In this document: in pieces, positions 43,201 to 52,150 of the stretch
Layout: every line of letters starts with the position of its first letter
Numbering within the stretch: position 1 is the stretch's first letter
NCBI GenBank assembly: GCA_019055375.1
Contig: JAHQIW010004378.1
Span: 62,001 to 126,000 of the forward strand
Source of the DNA: Parelaphostrongylus tenuis
Lineage: Eukaryota; Nematoda; Chromadorea; Rhabditida; Metastrongylidae
DNA: 64,000 nucleotides
Direction of reading: 5' to 3'
Notes under the pieces: model-generated
Told to the model about the DNA's origin: nothing
What the model saw: only the letters and a program-made list of their open reading frames with translations
Database searches by the model: none
Position numbers and translations under genes: made by a program

Positions 43201-45508
43201 ATCGCCCGCTTCATCAATACCATACGCCCCACAATGAGCTCTGTTTTATAGCTGAGAAGAGGAAACGTTATGATGATAGCTCGTGATATTGTGTTGGCGT
43301 CAATTTCTTCAGTTAACGGAAAGATTACTTCGTATTCAGAACCAGTCGTAATGTATCGACTGAAAAAAAGTTGATACAGTACGACCTTAACGTCTACCCA
43401 TCCCTATTATCAAGTAAGGCCCAAGGTCGCGCGCGGGCCACTGATGAAGCGGGCGATGCCGCCAAAACGTAAGCCACGGATGTACCAGCTTTGAAAAGGC
43501 TTTAACTCCTTCAGAACCATAGGCCCACCTCCTCCATAATTTTTACCCCAGCGTAGGAACGCACTGGATGTATTATTGCATTACTTTAATTGTACTGTTA
43601 TATTTCTATTTATAACAACATGATATATTTGTCTATGGCAGAGGAAAATAACAACAATGGTACAACTGAAATAATAGATAATACATTAAATGCGTTCCCA
43701 AGTAGGGGGTGAGACATGAAGCGGAGGTGGAGCAGACCGTCTAGCGTTGCCTAACTGGGGAGTAAAGATGCAGAGGAAGTGGGTCAACGGTCCCAAAACG
43801 GTTGACCAATACGGGTGCTATCGTGTCCATGATTGGCTTAAAAGTCAAGAAGAACAATACAAAAGGATTTTTGGAAAAAAAAATATTCACTTTGGTTGAT
43901 AAAATGAAAAAAGGATAAAGCTCTCGACGTTGATCAATCCCTGAGGGATGCGCCATGCATTCGACTTCAATTTTCAACTCAGTTTGAGGTGACTGAATGC
44001 ATATCTGGCCTTTACAATGACTCGCGGTGGCCTCGCGCTGAACCGAGTCAGTGCTGCATATCCTCCCAGTCAAGTCTGAGACCAGTCTAGTACCAATTTA
44101 CCGACCCCGGAGGGATGAATTGCTTGTTGAGCCATAAGCGCGAGATCGAACCATTGACCTCGTGTGTGACGCAGAGCACCTCTAATCACTGCACCACATG
44201 CGCTCTACTTTAGTTGATACTATCCAAAAAATAGGCTTCCAAGCGATTTGTACAATAGCTTATTCACGTGGACCATAGGCTTAATCTCTACGATGAGAAT
44301 TAGGGCCCTATAGTCGTGAAATACGACGCAGCAGTCATTTGTATTGTGCCCTCTTGAAGTTGCCTTTTTTTGCTCACCTTTTCTTTTCCCCTCCTCTTCT
44401 CAGGACTCGAGTCGGACGGGACGACTATCTCAAGGAACCAGCCCACCGCGCGCCTTGAATCTCAAACCCCTACTAGCCCACAGAATGTATAATTTGTTGT
44501 TTTCAATTGTATTAATGTTGCTATTTTCCTATGTCAAGCCATATCTAAGTATGTTATGTTGCTATAAGTAGGAATATAACAACAACATTACAAATAATAA
44601 TACACTAATACATTCAATGCGCTCCCAAGCTGGGGTCAGAGATGCAGAGGAGGTGGGGCAGACCGACCAGCGTCTCCACGCTGGGGTCAGAGATGAACAG
44701 GAGGGGGGCCGACGGTCGCAAAAGTGTCAAACATCCTCACACACTATGTTGTGCTATGGGTGAAACAAAGTGACAGTGCAGTAAATTACTCAAATAAAAA
44801 AGTAATTAATAAATGCAGACAATAGGAGAGTTAGATAATATCGAAAAGACAGCATAAACAAGTTTGTTAATCACTTACCAATTGAAAAAAACCCTGTAAC
44901 ATCACTTTATTTGGTTCGTTTCACAATCCGGTCTGCGAGGATATTTAGCTCTTCGGAACCGTGGACCCACCTCCTCCCCAGCTCTAACCCCCAGCGTGGA
45001 AAAGCGTTGGGTGCATTACTGTACCACTTCAATACTAAAGTTGCTGTAATTCTCCTACTTAGACAACCATAATAGATTTACGTATAGCATAACGGAAGAT
45101 AAAATACATTCAGTGCGTTCCCACGCTGGAAGTCAGAGATGCAAAGGAGGTGGAGCAGACCGACCAGGGTCTTCACGCTGGGGTCAGAGATGCAGAAGAG
45201 GTGGATCCACGGCAGCGAAAAGGTTAAACATTCTCAGAGACCAGATGGTGAAATGGGTCAAATAAAGTGATGTTACAGCACTTTTACCATATAAATTAGT
45301 AACAAACAAACAAATAGAACAGAAAATTATGGAAAAAAAACACTGAAAAAACAACAAAAATATATAAAAATACGCGAGTCACCTCAGCCATCGAGCCAAC
45401 CACTTTGAATGAATTCTCACTCGTGTCCACATGTAAGGCTCCACTGAAGACTTTCGTCTGTGTAGTATCATAATGATCCAACGTACATCGGACGTATAAC
45501 AGATCCAT
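26338..45508 (-). CDS. duo-1-like: USP-OTU dual-domain deubiquitinase, DUO type
   Basis: Exons in transcript order: 45508-45383 (ATG at 45,508), 41479-41361, 41129-41038, 40957-40885, 40677-40145, 39176-39106, 38949-38818, 38737-38600, 38524-38443, 37641-37567, 37486-37375, 37291-37221, 37128-37057, 36988-36851, 35564-35447, 35324-35163, 35106-34927, 34488-34425 (tentative), 32322-32203, 31979-31863, 29313-29154, 29076-28977, 27576-27424, 26875-26811, 26697-26656, perhaps 26373-26338. It would remove ubiquitin from proteins. An N-terminal PH-like region is followed by a Ser/Thr linker, the USP Cys box (GLENLTNSCYMNATLQAL), 'QQDAHEFL', a zinc-finger pair (CERC, CEHC) and 'SLIIVVKRYRF', then acidic linkers. 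The OTU part has 'VRGDGNC', 'VNIYTFLEGNWLRYRP' and the histidine in 'NASGCHF'. Nematodes are known to have DUO proteins with both domains. The USP His box is not securely placed and several homopolymer frameshifts interrupt it. The 3' end is unresolved. Confidence 0.85.
27010..27300. repeat. Two tRNA-like SINE copies
   Basis: 27,010-27,095 is a minus-strand copy ('cgaccccactaggaagctga'). 27,220-27,300 is a plus-strand copy with 'agcggtagtacgcgtatccc' and 'gcgggttcaactcccgcttg'. They lie in an intron of the deubiquitinase g. Confidence 0.6.
27893..27970 (-). repeat. tRNA-like SINE head at the edge of a mariner remnant
   Basis: The minus strand reads 'aatgcaacggttagcatacg' (A box) and 'gtgggttcgaatcccggctg' (B box). 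It resembles the copy at 45,775-45,870 rather than the glycine-like copies. Confidence 0.6.
27990..28205 (+). pseudogene. Mariner transposase C-terminal remnant
   Basis: The frame reads 'QQDNAKPRTAKKTKAKFEKL' and 'LSHPSYGPDLVPSGHGLF', matching the mariner/SETMAR motif with the second aspartate in 'QQDN' and the usual 'PDLAPSDYxLF'. The last aspartate (SDY) is replaced here by glycine (SGH), so the catalytic triad is broken. Only the C-terminal third remains, cut on the left by a SINE and on the right by a (TA)n run. Confidence 0.8.
28231..28286. repeat. (TA)n microsatellite
   Basis: About 55 bases of alternating AT immediately after the mariner remnant. Confidence 0.95.
29590..29907 (-). repeat. 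tRNA-headed SINE with TTTATCC-type tail, copy 1
   Basis: On the minus strand the element starts with a tRNA-like head ('gcgcatgtggcgcagtggtt' A box, 'aatggttcgatctcgcgctc' B box) and runs about 300 bases to a short A/T tail. Closely similar copies lie at 43,905-44,205, 47,219-47,531 and 50,222-50,497, with decayed ones at 37,870-38,190 and 32,437-32,700. Confidence 0.85.
30175..30835. mobile_element. Long foldback element, copy 5
   Basis: The left arm ('gttagcaatgactccaaagc', 'cggccttttataacgctgta') and right arm ('agcgtcataagaaggttttc', 'gctaacactcttgtggaaag') are inverted copies. The family's inner block 'gatcgatggcggacagcagc' is present. Confidence 0.7.
31361..31573 (-). other. Candidate remnant of the USP histidine box
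   Basis: One minus-strand frame reads 'GLSGDHYSYVMRSSCYRIEE', which resembles the USP histidine box ('SGHYxSYVxxxxWYxxDD'). A stop codon lies directly upstream and no acceptor site separates it from the motif, so it cannot be joined cleanly to the gene. It may be the real exon behind a sequence error, a relic, or chance. Confidence 0.3.
32932..33550. mobile_element. piggyBac-like MITE flanked by TTAA
   Basis: The element begins CCCTTTGTGGA directly after TTAA (32,928-32,931) and ends TCCGCAAAGGG directly before TTAA (33,551-33,554). TTAA target sites with CCC..GGG ends are typical of piggyBac. It is 619 bases long with no transposase, and half a foldback element (about 33,180-33,350) has inserted into it or been captured. 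A half copy of the same ends lies near 55,262-55,320. Confidence 0.75.
33832..33874 (-). ncRNA. Mutated hammerhead copy
   Basis: Same stems as the intact motif at 34,195, including stem II and the GAAAC segment, but the core reads CTGACGGG instead of CTGATGAG. Two changes at invariant bases predict loss of activity. Confidence 0.65.
34195..34237 (+). ncRNA. Hammerhead ribozyme (type I), intact
   Basis: All required parts are present: stem I GCCCGG (34,195-34,200) pairing with TCGGGC (34,232-34,237); core CTGATGA (34,201-34,207); stem II of four pairs (34,208-34,211 with 34,216-34,219) capped by GTAA; GAAA (34,220-34,223); a minimal stem III CAC/GTG (34,224-34,229); and a GTA cleavage triplet, so cutting is expected after 34,231. 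Short-stem-III hammerheads of this kind are known from the terminal repeats of Penelope-like elements, where they are thought to process element RNA. Confidence 0.85.
34540..34605 (+). repeat. Truncated tRNA-like SINE
   Basis: 'aatggtgtagtggtggcacg' gives an A box; the B-box half is cut off after 'tatgtgaaacc'. Confidence 0.5.
35755..36330. repeat. Two tandem copies of the 'acacgtctcttacac' repeat
   Basis: 35,800-35,960 and 36,120-36,260 are similar copies ('ggtttcatgaggtctattat', 'cacttatatagcacaagaga'). Part of the block resembles a hammerhead core on the minus strand (36,174-36,197). The sequence fills the intron between USP exons 36,988-36,851 and 35,564-35,447. Confidence 0.65.
37870..38190 (-). 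repeat. Decayed tRNA-headed SINE, intronic
   Basis: It shares 'cattgatcattccttgataa' and 'caatgactcgcggtcgcggt' with the copies at 29.6, 43.9 and 47.2 kb, on the minus strand. The tRNA-like head near 38,150-38,190 is degraded. Confidence 0.65.
38041..38065. repeat. Poly-C run
   Basis: Nineteen C, one T, then five C, inside a decayed SINE copy. Confidence 0.95.
39660..40055. mobile_element. Long foldback element, copy 6
   Basis: The left end 'ggggacaaatgaaaaaccgg' is mirrored by the right end 'ggtcggtttttcacttgtcc'. The arms keep 'cataggagtgatagtaacca' and its inverse. This is a short version, in an intron of the deubiquitinase gene between the linker exons. Confidence 0.75.
41245..41320 (+). 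repeat. tRNA-like SINE copy
   Basis: 'caatagtgtagtggataagt' and 'gcggtttcaactctcatccg' give A and B boxes. A decayed match sits at the equivalent place of the duplicated gene fragment (54,130-54,190), which suggests it predates the duplication. Confidence 0.5.
41540..41710 (-). repeat. Copy of the 'CCGGCAGTCAACAA' repeat
   Basis: The minus strand matches the repeat at 13,255-13,460 and 51,770-52,030 through to 'atgctagaaatattgggatt'. It lies just upstream of exon 41,479-41,361 and explains the open frame there. Confidence 0.65.
41945..42795. mobile_element. Long foldback element, copy 7 (best preserved)
   Basis: The left arm ('agagtgttagtaatcattcg', 'acccctttataacgctctaa') and right arm ('cagcgttataaaaaagcgat', 'actaacactcctatgagaaa') are strongly inverted over about 130 bases. 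The inner pair and GC-rich centre match copies 1, 3 and 4. Total about 850 bases, non-coding. Confidence 0.8.
42890..43090 (+). repeat. Copy of the 'CCGGCAGTCAACAA' repeat
   Basis: It shares 'ctctggcaatcaataacgaa', 'atctacgacattcgtgaaaa' and 'caaatgctagaagcactggg' with the other copies. Confidence 0.6.
43480..43800. mobile_element. MITE with 'cagaggaggtgg' ends, copy
   Basis: Left end 'ataggcccacctcctccata'; right end 'aaagatgcagaggaagtggg'. The AT-rich middle matches the copies at 25.3, 44.4 and 44.95 kb. Confidence 0.6.
43905..44205 (-). repeat. tRNA-headed SINE with TTTATCC-type tail, copy 2
   Basis: Read on the minus strand: tRNA-like head near 44,205-44,130, then the family body to 'ttatcctttttcatttt' at 43,905-43,920. 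It is nearly collinear with the copy at 47,219-47,531. Confidence 0.85.
44390..45225. mobile_element. Two further MITE copies of the 'cagaggaggtgg' family
   Basis: 44,390-44,710 and 44,930-45,220 each carry the right-end block 'ggtcagagatgcagaggagg' (or a close variant) twice in tandem. Only the second has a clear left end ('cgtggacccacctcctcccc'). Confidence 0.6.
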
Positions 45509-45535
45509 CTAGAGAAAAAAAAGAATCAAAGAAAA
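45509..45535 (-). promoter_or_regulatory. Probable trans-splice acceptor at the DUO-like start codon
   Basis: On the minus strand a run of pyrimidines ending 'ttttctctag' lies directly against the ATG at 45,508. Nematode spliced-leader acceptors look like this, so the mRNA would carry a leader immediately before its start codon. The spliced leader itself is not in the window. Confidence 0.5.
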
Positions 45536-45774
45536 AAAAGACGAAAAGATAGAAAGAAAGGAAAAACAAGAAGCGAAAAAAGAAGAAAAAAAAGGTCCCG
45601 AAAAAGCGAACTTTAATACGGAGAGTTTTCCTCGTTCAGTAATTTTTCCTAGACCAAAATTTAGTTTTACATCTACGAAAAACCCCTCATTGGAAAAAGA
45701 ACTGAAAAGATGAAAAATAGACATCACAAGCGAGAAGATCTCTGAAAATCCTGATAATCAATAATTCAGAGCGG

Positions 45775-45870
45775 CATGCAAAACATCGGACCTCAGAAGC
45801 GGGGATCGAACCCGAATTTCACCCTTTGCAGGGCGCGCGCTAACCAATTGCACTATCCGGGCTCGTGCTG
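45775..45870 (-). repeat. tRNA-like SINE head (tRNA-Cys-like anticodon loop)
   Basis: The minus strand reads 'gtgcaattggttagcgcgcg' and 'ttcgggttcgatccccgctt', with 'ccctgcaaagggt' as an anticodon arm. The acceptor ends do not pair well, so it is judged a SINE head, not a tRNA gene. Confidence 0.55.
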
Positions 45871-45959
45871 CGCCACAACTCTTTTCTGCGCCGCTCGGCA
45901 ACGCAAGCTTTTCTTGATAAACGCCGTCCGCTCAACAAAACGAAGAGAAATAACTGTTA

Positions 45960-46330
45960 GAAAACGTCGCTGCCGTCGTCGAGCGGCCCAAATGGGAAGT
46001 CGGGGACCATCCCCCACCCCCTAACCCCGCGCATTTCCCCTAACCAGGGTGTGGGAACCCTTGCCCTACCTTCCGCCCCTCCAGCCCCGTATCGAGATAG
46101 GAACCCACCTTTTTACGAGAGAATAGAATGAGCAATAACCATAACCGGTCGAGAGGCGAACTTTTGACTGCAATGAAATTGAACCCCGCCGTTGCGGGCG
46201 GTTGCGAATTTAAATCGTCTCGCAAAATTGCGTACTACACACATTTTCCGCTACAGTAGGATGACTGTTCTCTATTGCCTAACCCAATGAGTGCCGACAC
46301 AGGCGCTGTGGCGAACCCGGCCGCCACGCG
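45960..46330. other. GC-rich segment of unknown origin
   Basis: The stretch is clearly GC-richer than its surroundings ('ccgtcgtcgagcggcccaaa', 'ccccctaaccccgcgcattt'). No reading frame with a recognisable domain is seen. It may be part of a larger repeat. Confidence 0.35.
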
Positions 46331-46334
46331 TGGT

Positions 46335-46412
46335 GAGCAGTCCGTCTGGCTGAGTGGTTAGTGATGCGGTCGGCAGATTCTGGTTCGAGTCCTGCAACGA
46401 CTACCGAAAAGA
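46335..46412 (+). repeat. tRNA-Leu/Ser-like SINE head
   Basis: 'gtctggctgagtggttagtg' is a perfect A box and 'ctggttcgagtcctgcaacg' a perfect B box at tRNA spacing. Confidence 0.65.
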
Positions 46413-46449
46413 ATGTGTGAGAACTCAGGTGCCTTTGTTATAATCACTT

Positions 46450-46990
46450 CGGTACTTATACGTGAGACGGCGACAAATGAAAACCGATCTCATTCGATGG
46501 ACAGGAACTTTTCATAGGAGTATTGGTAATCATTCTAGAGCTTAGGTTTTTGGCTACAGCCCCATATGGCCGGTTTTCAAATAGAACCTTTTACAACGCT
46601 GTAAAATCCAAAATAAGGCTACATTTCTCATTAGCCGTTTACCTTCATTTTTATTACTCGCATAATTTCGCTGGAAGCACGAAAATCGTATCGACGTGTA
46701 GAGGAACTTCCGCAGTATCTGAAGCAATCATTTTGTCTGGAGTTCCTGTCAAAGCTGAGAAAGAAAGTCTAATTGAATAAAACATGTCAAAGGCGAGCGA
46801 TTGCCCCGCATCGCCTCCCCCCCCCCTTCGGGCCCGTGAATTAGCCGGTAAGGAAGGTCGTCGAAAATGTTAAACTCGATCATATTTACCCTGCTAGACG
46901 GTATTTCCAGAAAATATGCATAGCGTTGGAATCAATGAAAATTACGCTATCGAGGGATTACTAATACTCCGAAGAAAGAGCTCGGTACTG
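46450..46990. mobile_element. Foldback element, partial copy
   Basis: The left arm begins 'gacaaatgaaaaccgatctc' and continues 'gacaggaacttttcatagga'. An inner block resembling the family centre follows ('ctaatactccgaagaaagag'), but the matching outer right arm is missing. Confidence 0.55.
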
Positions 46991-47218
46991 TTCTGTTATG
47001 GCGGCGCCTCTTGAGGTCTTCGAAAAAAGACGTTTTTTTTTTTGCTTTCGCAAGACGTCTTTGTAGTTTTTCCATAGCTCAAATCAAGTGAATTTCAGTG
47101 GCATGTTTAATTTCTCAAATAGCTTATTTTTGGCGCCGTACCAGTCAAAATAAGATTTTGTTCCTCATCCAAAGATTTCTCACTGGATAAAAGTTCTGTT
47201 GTAATGAGCTTTTGATCG

Positions 47219-47531
47219 TTAAAAGGATAAAGGATAAAGGATAAAGCTCTCGGCGTTGATCAATCCCTGAGGGATGCGCCAAGCATTCGACTTCAATTTT
47301 TAACTTCGTTTGAGGTGATTGAATGCATATCTGGCCTTTACAATGACTCGCGGTGGCCTCCCGCTGAACCGAGTCAGTGCTGCTTATCCTCCCAGACAAG
47401 TCTGAGACCTGTCTGGTACCAATTTACCGACCCCGGAGGGATGGATGGCTTGGTGAGCCATGAGCGTGAGATCGAACCAGTGACCTCGTGTGCGACACAG
47501 GGCACCTCTAACCACTACGCCACATGCGCCC
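47219..47531 (-). repeat. tRNA-headed SINE with (TTTATCC)n tail, copy 3 (full length)
   Basis: On the minus strand the element starts with the A box near 47,520 and B box near 47,460 and ends in three tandem TTTATCC units at 47,219-47,244, a clear 3' tail of the kind left by LINE-driven retroposition. It is about 310 bases long and the cleanest copy here. Confidence 0.9.
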
Positions 47532-48089
47532 TTTGATCGTTAGATAGAGAAAATCTTTCCGATTATAATGGTATATTTGGCTTTTGAAGAGGACTTCTTT
47601 GAGCTTTGTAACGACCGAAAGAATATTGGATATCACACTCAGTGAGTACTTCTGGTCGCTCAGGGTGTGTGTACAGGTGTAATACCAAAGAGCAAACACA
47701 TTTTCTCAATCAGAGAAATTTGCTCCATCTAATGATTGTAATTTTTTCATAAAGAAACTTTTATCAGGCGAGAAATCTCTAAATGTGAAACAAAATCTCA
47801 TTTTCATTGGTACGGCGTTAAAAACAAGTAATATGAGAAATAAAATATACCTTAAAAATTCACTTAATTTAAGCTATTAGATAATCATACATTTGTCAGA
47901 TGACAGCAAAGAATACGCTTTCACCGAAGACCTCCAATGGCGCCGCCACAATAAAACAGTATCAAGAGCTCTGTTCAACAAGGTGCACAACGCAAGACTT
48001 TTCCTTCTCCTACAGCGCTGTCAGAAGACCTTTTCCATAAGCAAGCACATTTTTGAGTTTATCGAGTCTTGTGCTTTCGAATGAGTACC

Positions 48090-48320
48090 AACGCTCTAAG
48101 GAAACAGTTTTGTCCAGTGACATATGAGCGAGACAAGAAAAAACACGTAATTGTGTAAAACGTAATTTTATTTTGGATTTAACAGCGTTATAGAAGGTTG
48201 TTTTGAAAAGAGGGCGATGTTGTGGCTGTAGCCCGAAAGTTGAGTTTTCAAACGAATCTAGCGCTCCTGTGAAATTTCCTGTCCAGCGAATGAGATCGGT
48301 TTTTCATTTCCCGCCGTTAA
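48090..48320. mobile_element. Foldback element, single right arm
   Basis: It has 'aacagcgttatagaaggttg', 'gcgctcctgtgaaatttcct' and 'gagatcggtttttcatttcc', the usual right-arm order. A possible left arm near 47,935-48,080 has decayed. Confidence 0.55.
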
Positions 48321-48544
48321 ACTTATAGTACCATATTTAGTTTTATTCTTTACTGAGGATGAGTGCTGCATCGGAATCACGCCAGATCTCGTGCATTCCC
48401 CTCGAAGGATGATTCTTTTTGCCCTAAGCCACAGGGCGCATTTTTCACCTATGTAAGATTCTGTGCGGTTGGCCGCTCTCTGATAATTACTCATGTACCT
48501 CTAGTTAATAAAACAGAGGTGAGAAGAAAAGTGATAGCGGAACA

Positions 48545-48625
48545 GAGCCCCAAAAGCGCAGTGGTTAGCACGCTTTCCCAGCAAATGTGAAACGAGGATT
48601 CAACCCCCGCTCGAGTTTGAACGCT
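48545..48625 (+). repeat. tRNA-like SINE head
   Basis: 'aaagcgcagtggttagcacg' and 'cgaggattcaacccccgctc' give A and B boxes. Confidence 0.55.
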
Positions 48626-49589
48626 TTACATGTCACCCAACATTCTTGAATATATCGTTGAACCGACTAGCGTTTGAGAGGAACTGTAAACTGAGAAATC
48701 GAAATCTCTACTAACCAGACTTGGGCATGGAATTTTTTTTCTGATAATTTGATCTTTCCTGACTCTGAGTACGGAAGCTGCGAGGAATAGAAAGTTAAAT
48801 GTGGGATTGTGATTCAATTTACACGACCTCCTCTCCCCTCTTCCTCCGACATTTGCTTACCTACTGTGCGGATTCTATCACTTCATGAATGCAATTTCCT
48901 TTCTCAAACTCTTCATCTACAAAGTTCCTCGAACTTTTTGGACGGGCAGTCGGATGAGTTTGAAAATTTTCTATCCTCTTCGTATTTATCATTGAATGCT
49001 GGTCGGGTTAATTCTCCTTCGAGCCGCCCTGGCTGGGGGTAGTGACTGATCACAGAATAGTCCATTACCGGTTTCCCTCTCCGACGGGATGAGATGCTTG
49101 GTAAGCACGAGTCCGTGTTGAACTAACACACCACCTACTTCATTACTCTCCCTCTTCTCGCTGTTTCAAAGATATCTATGCTATCCTTTGAAACGCGTAT
49201 TCTCCTTACTATAAAGATAGACGCACAACTTCCTCTGCAAGGTCTTACTTACACGATCATGGCTGTATTCATCTAAAGCATGAATACCTCCGCATTTCCT
49301 TCTACTCAATATGAAGCTTTGCAATTGCATTCGTCTACTAAGTACCTTTAGGATCATTGCATTCTCCAGGTGTCTTTATGTAGTTTATAATCCTTAGACT
49401 ATGTTCTTTACTTGTATTCTATTAGGATGAAGTTGAGATTCGAACAAGACGTTGAGTTTATTTTATCACATCTCTCAGTAAAAGAGGGAAATTACGACTC
49501 GGAACAGATAATAGCAGAGAAAATGCCATGAGAAATGTTACATATTGAAAAAAAGGTTATTAGAGGATAAGTGGAAAACCGACCTCTTT

Positions 49590-49855
49590 CGTTAGACACG
49601 GACTTTTTATATGAGTGTTGGTAATCACTGCGAAGCCTAGTATTCTGGGCACAGCCCAAAGTGGTCGGATTTTGAAAAAGCTATTTTTGTCACTGTTACA
49701 TGAGCAATTTTTTGTGTTACAGATGGGCATATTCCTCACCGGACAGAGCTCTCTCCATGAACTGTTAGAGCCACAAATCTCAGCTTAGGAATGGTTACGA
49801 ACACTCCCATGAAAAGTTCCCTCGAGTGAACGAGATCGGCTTTTTATTTGTCCCC
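49590..49855. mobile_element. Foldback element, short copy
   Basis: The left arm ('tatgagtgttggtaatcact') and right arm ('ggttacgaacactcccatga', 'atcggctttttatttgtccc') are inverted, with little between them. Confidence 0.6.
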
Positions 49856-50221
49856 TTATGCTCAAGAAGTACAGAGAAATTAGTAAAATCAAAAAGCAAC
49901 AACAATGGAATTTTTACTGACTGTTCCTAAGGAATGATAAACGATTGATCATTTCTTTCCGTTTCATTGAGCTGCATGCAGTAAACAAATTCCGACAGTC
50001 ATGCTCCGAATTCTTCAAAGAGTAGACTGCCAACTGCTTCCATGTCCATCTGGAAATACGAGCTAATGCTACAGAAATTGAAAACCATGCACATGGTTGA
50101 GATAGCAATTATAGTTGCACGTAATATATGAAATTAACTGCAGACATTGCATGTTGATGGTGATAAGAAGAACCAATAAAATATTGATAATTTGAAAAGG
50201 AGAGTAGGAATTGAGGATTCA

Positions 50222-50497
50222 CGATAGGGTCATCAGCGTTGATCAATTCTTGAAGGATGCTCCTTGCATTCGACTTCATCGAACATCGGTAGAGATAATC
50301 GAGAGCACATCTCTCTTTTACAATGACTTAGGGTAGCCTATCGATGTTTCAAATCAGTGCTGCTATCTTCCCAAACAAGTCTGGCATCTACTCGCCGACT
50401 CCGGGAGATGAAAGACTATGTCAGTCACGGGTGCGAAATTGATCCGCCGACGACGTGTCTAGAAGAGGAGCCTCTGACAACTGCGCCACACAAGCTT
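50222..50497 (-). repeat. tRNA-headed SINE with TTTATCC-type tail, decayed copy 4
   Basis: It shares 'cagcgttgatcaattcttga' and 'tttacaatgacttagggtag' with the other copies, with many substitutions. Confidence 0.65.
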
Positions 50498-50509
50498 TAA
50501 ACTATGTAA

Positions 50510-50600
50510 ATGTGAATGCATATGTATACACATGTGTGCACATGCATATATACATGTGCATAAATATGTATATATACATATATATGTACACAAATAGTCA
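50510..50600. repeat. Imperfect (ATACATGTGC)-type simple repeat
   Basis: Purine-pyrimidine alternation such as 'atgcatatatacatgtgcat'. Confidence 0.8.
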
Positions 50601-51767
50601 CATAGTACCTCTCAAATGCTTCAGTGCCTCATCATGACTGAGAAGTGTTAATGGGTGTCGGACTGTGAAGCACAACAGGGGGATCAACGCTCTGCAGGTG
50701 CACCCAACGGAATTCGATATTATTAATCGGAAAACCCAAGAGTATACCTCACCAGGATTGACCGCCGTCTTGGTAGCTACTAGTCACAGAGTGGTAACCT
50801 TCCTCTTATCCATGAGGGGTAGCGACTGTGATGGCGACCTGAAGAAGCTCCGGCTAGGCTTATCTCAGCACTCTAGAGAAGAAAAAGATAAAAACGGCAC
50901 ATTCTCATGTGCTGGTGTCCACACAGTTCGTGAAGACGGACCTTCCAAGTATCCAAGTAAGTAAGGTCACATAGTAGTAAGAATAGAAGGCGGATAGACG
51001 AGAAAAAAGTTGAGTGGGCTTTACGAGGATGCACGGCGTCCCCGAAGACGATCACTAATACACCGAGAGACGTGTTCGTAACGAATTAATCAGCTGGACT
51101 TCCAGCTGACGACGTTGTACAGATCACGGTATGAGGCTTGCAATGCTCGAATCTAACCAGCACAGCCATGAACTGCTCTCGTGAGAAGAAGAAACGGACG
51201 GCAAAGGTGCTGGCCACAGCTTATGAAGACAGACCATTCAAGTATCTAACTAAATAAGTAATCTAGAAAATGCTCGAAAGACTATATTTCGGGAGCAGAT
51301 CATGCCTCAAAGCGATTTTCAAATCTTCACTTACTTTTGGTCAGTCGTGGTTCATGGTTGTGGTATGCTTCGTAGATATTATTGTGTGAGAAGAGACTGA
51401 CGCTGTGACCAGTGCGACATCTCTACTTGCAAATATTAGATTCTGGCTAATAACGTTCCCGTTTTGCTTTAGAGGTTTTGCCCCTCATGACCTTCGTATC
51501 CCTCTGTATTATACTCTGCTCTTTTTTTCATCCGTCCGTCGTCGAATCTTCTCCTAGGATTAGCGAGCTGTATATATTACGTTTAAATTTGTATTCCTTC
51601 CAGTCTCAGCGACAGTACAACTTTAGAAACCCTAAACTGAGAAAACCTGCTGAATATCGTATATGTTCGATATACTTAGAAGAACGGACGAGCATCTCTT
51701 TTGAGGACTTCATAGCTCATGATGATGAACTCTTCAAGTAACTAAGTATATATGTATATATGTGCAC

Positions 51768-52150
51768 AAATGGGGGCGCCTGGCCGAGTGGTTCTGTTGT
51801 CGTCGCGGAGTGCGTGGAGCCGACCTCTATCCCCTCCCCTCCAAGCCCCAACACTCGCCGGCAGTCAGCAAGAACGCTCTATGGAACGTCACAGCCAGGC
51901 TATCCTCGAGATTGCAAGGATACATGTTGGATCAGCATTCTACTTCATCCAAGATGAGGACGAAGAACGAATCGAATGTTAGAGGTACTGGAATCCGCAC
52001 AAAAAATTGTGATGACGGGTCGTGTAAATGTGTAATAAATAAGTACATGTATATACATAAATATGCGCATATACATGTATACATACATATATATGCGCAT
52101 ATATACGTGTATATACATATATATGCGTGATATACGCATATACTGTGTGT
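51768..52150 (+). repeat. tRNA-Leu/Ser-headed repeat followed by an alternating simple repeat
   Basis: 'gcgcctggccgagtggttct' is an A box; the body is the 'CCGGCAGTCAACAA' repeat, ending near 52,030. From 52,040 to 52,145 an alternating 'gcatatacatgtatacat' tract follows. Confidence 0.65.

Noticed and set aside
45795..45868. Possible functional tRNA-Cys
   Set aside because: The acceptor ends mismatch and the copy belongs to a repeated family also seen at 27.9 kb.
45960..46330. GC-rich block as horizontally acquired DNA
   Set aside because: There is no coding frame or bacterial-type signal; composition alone is not enough.
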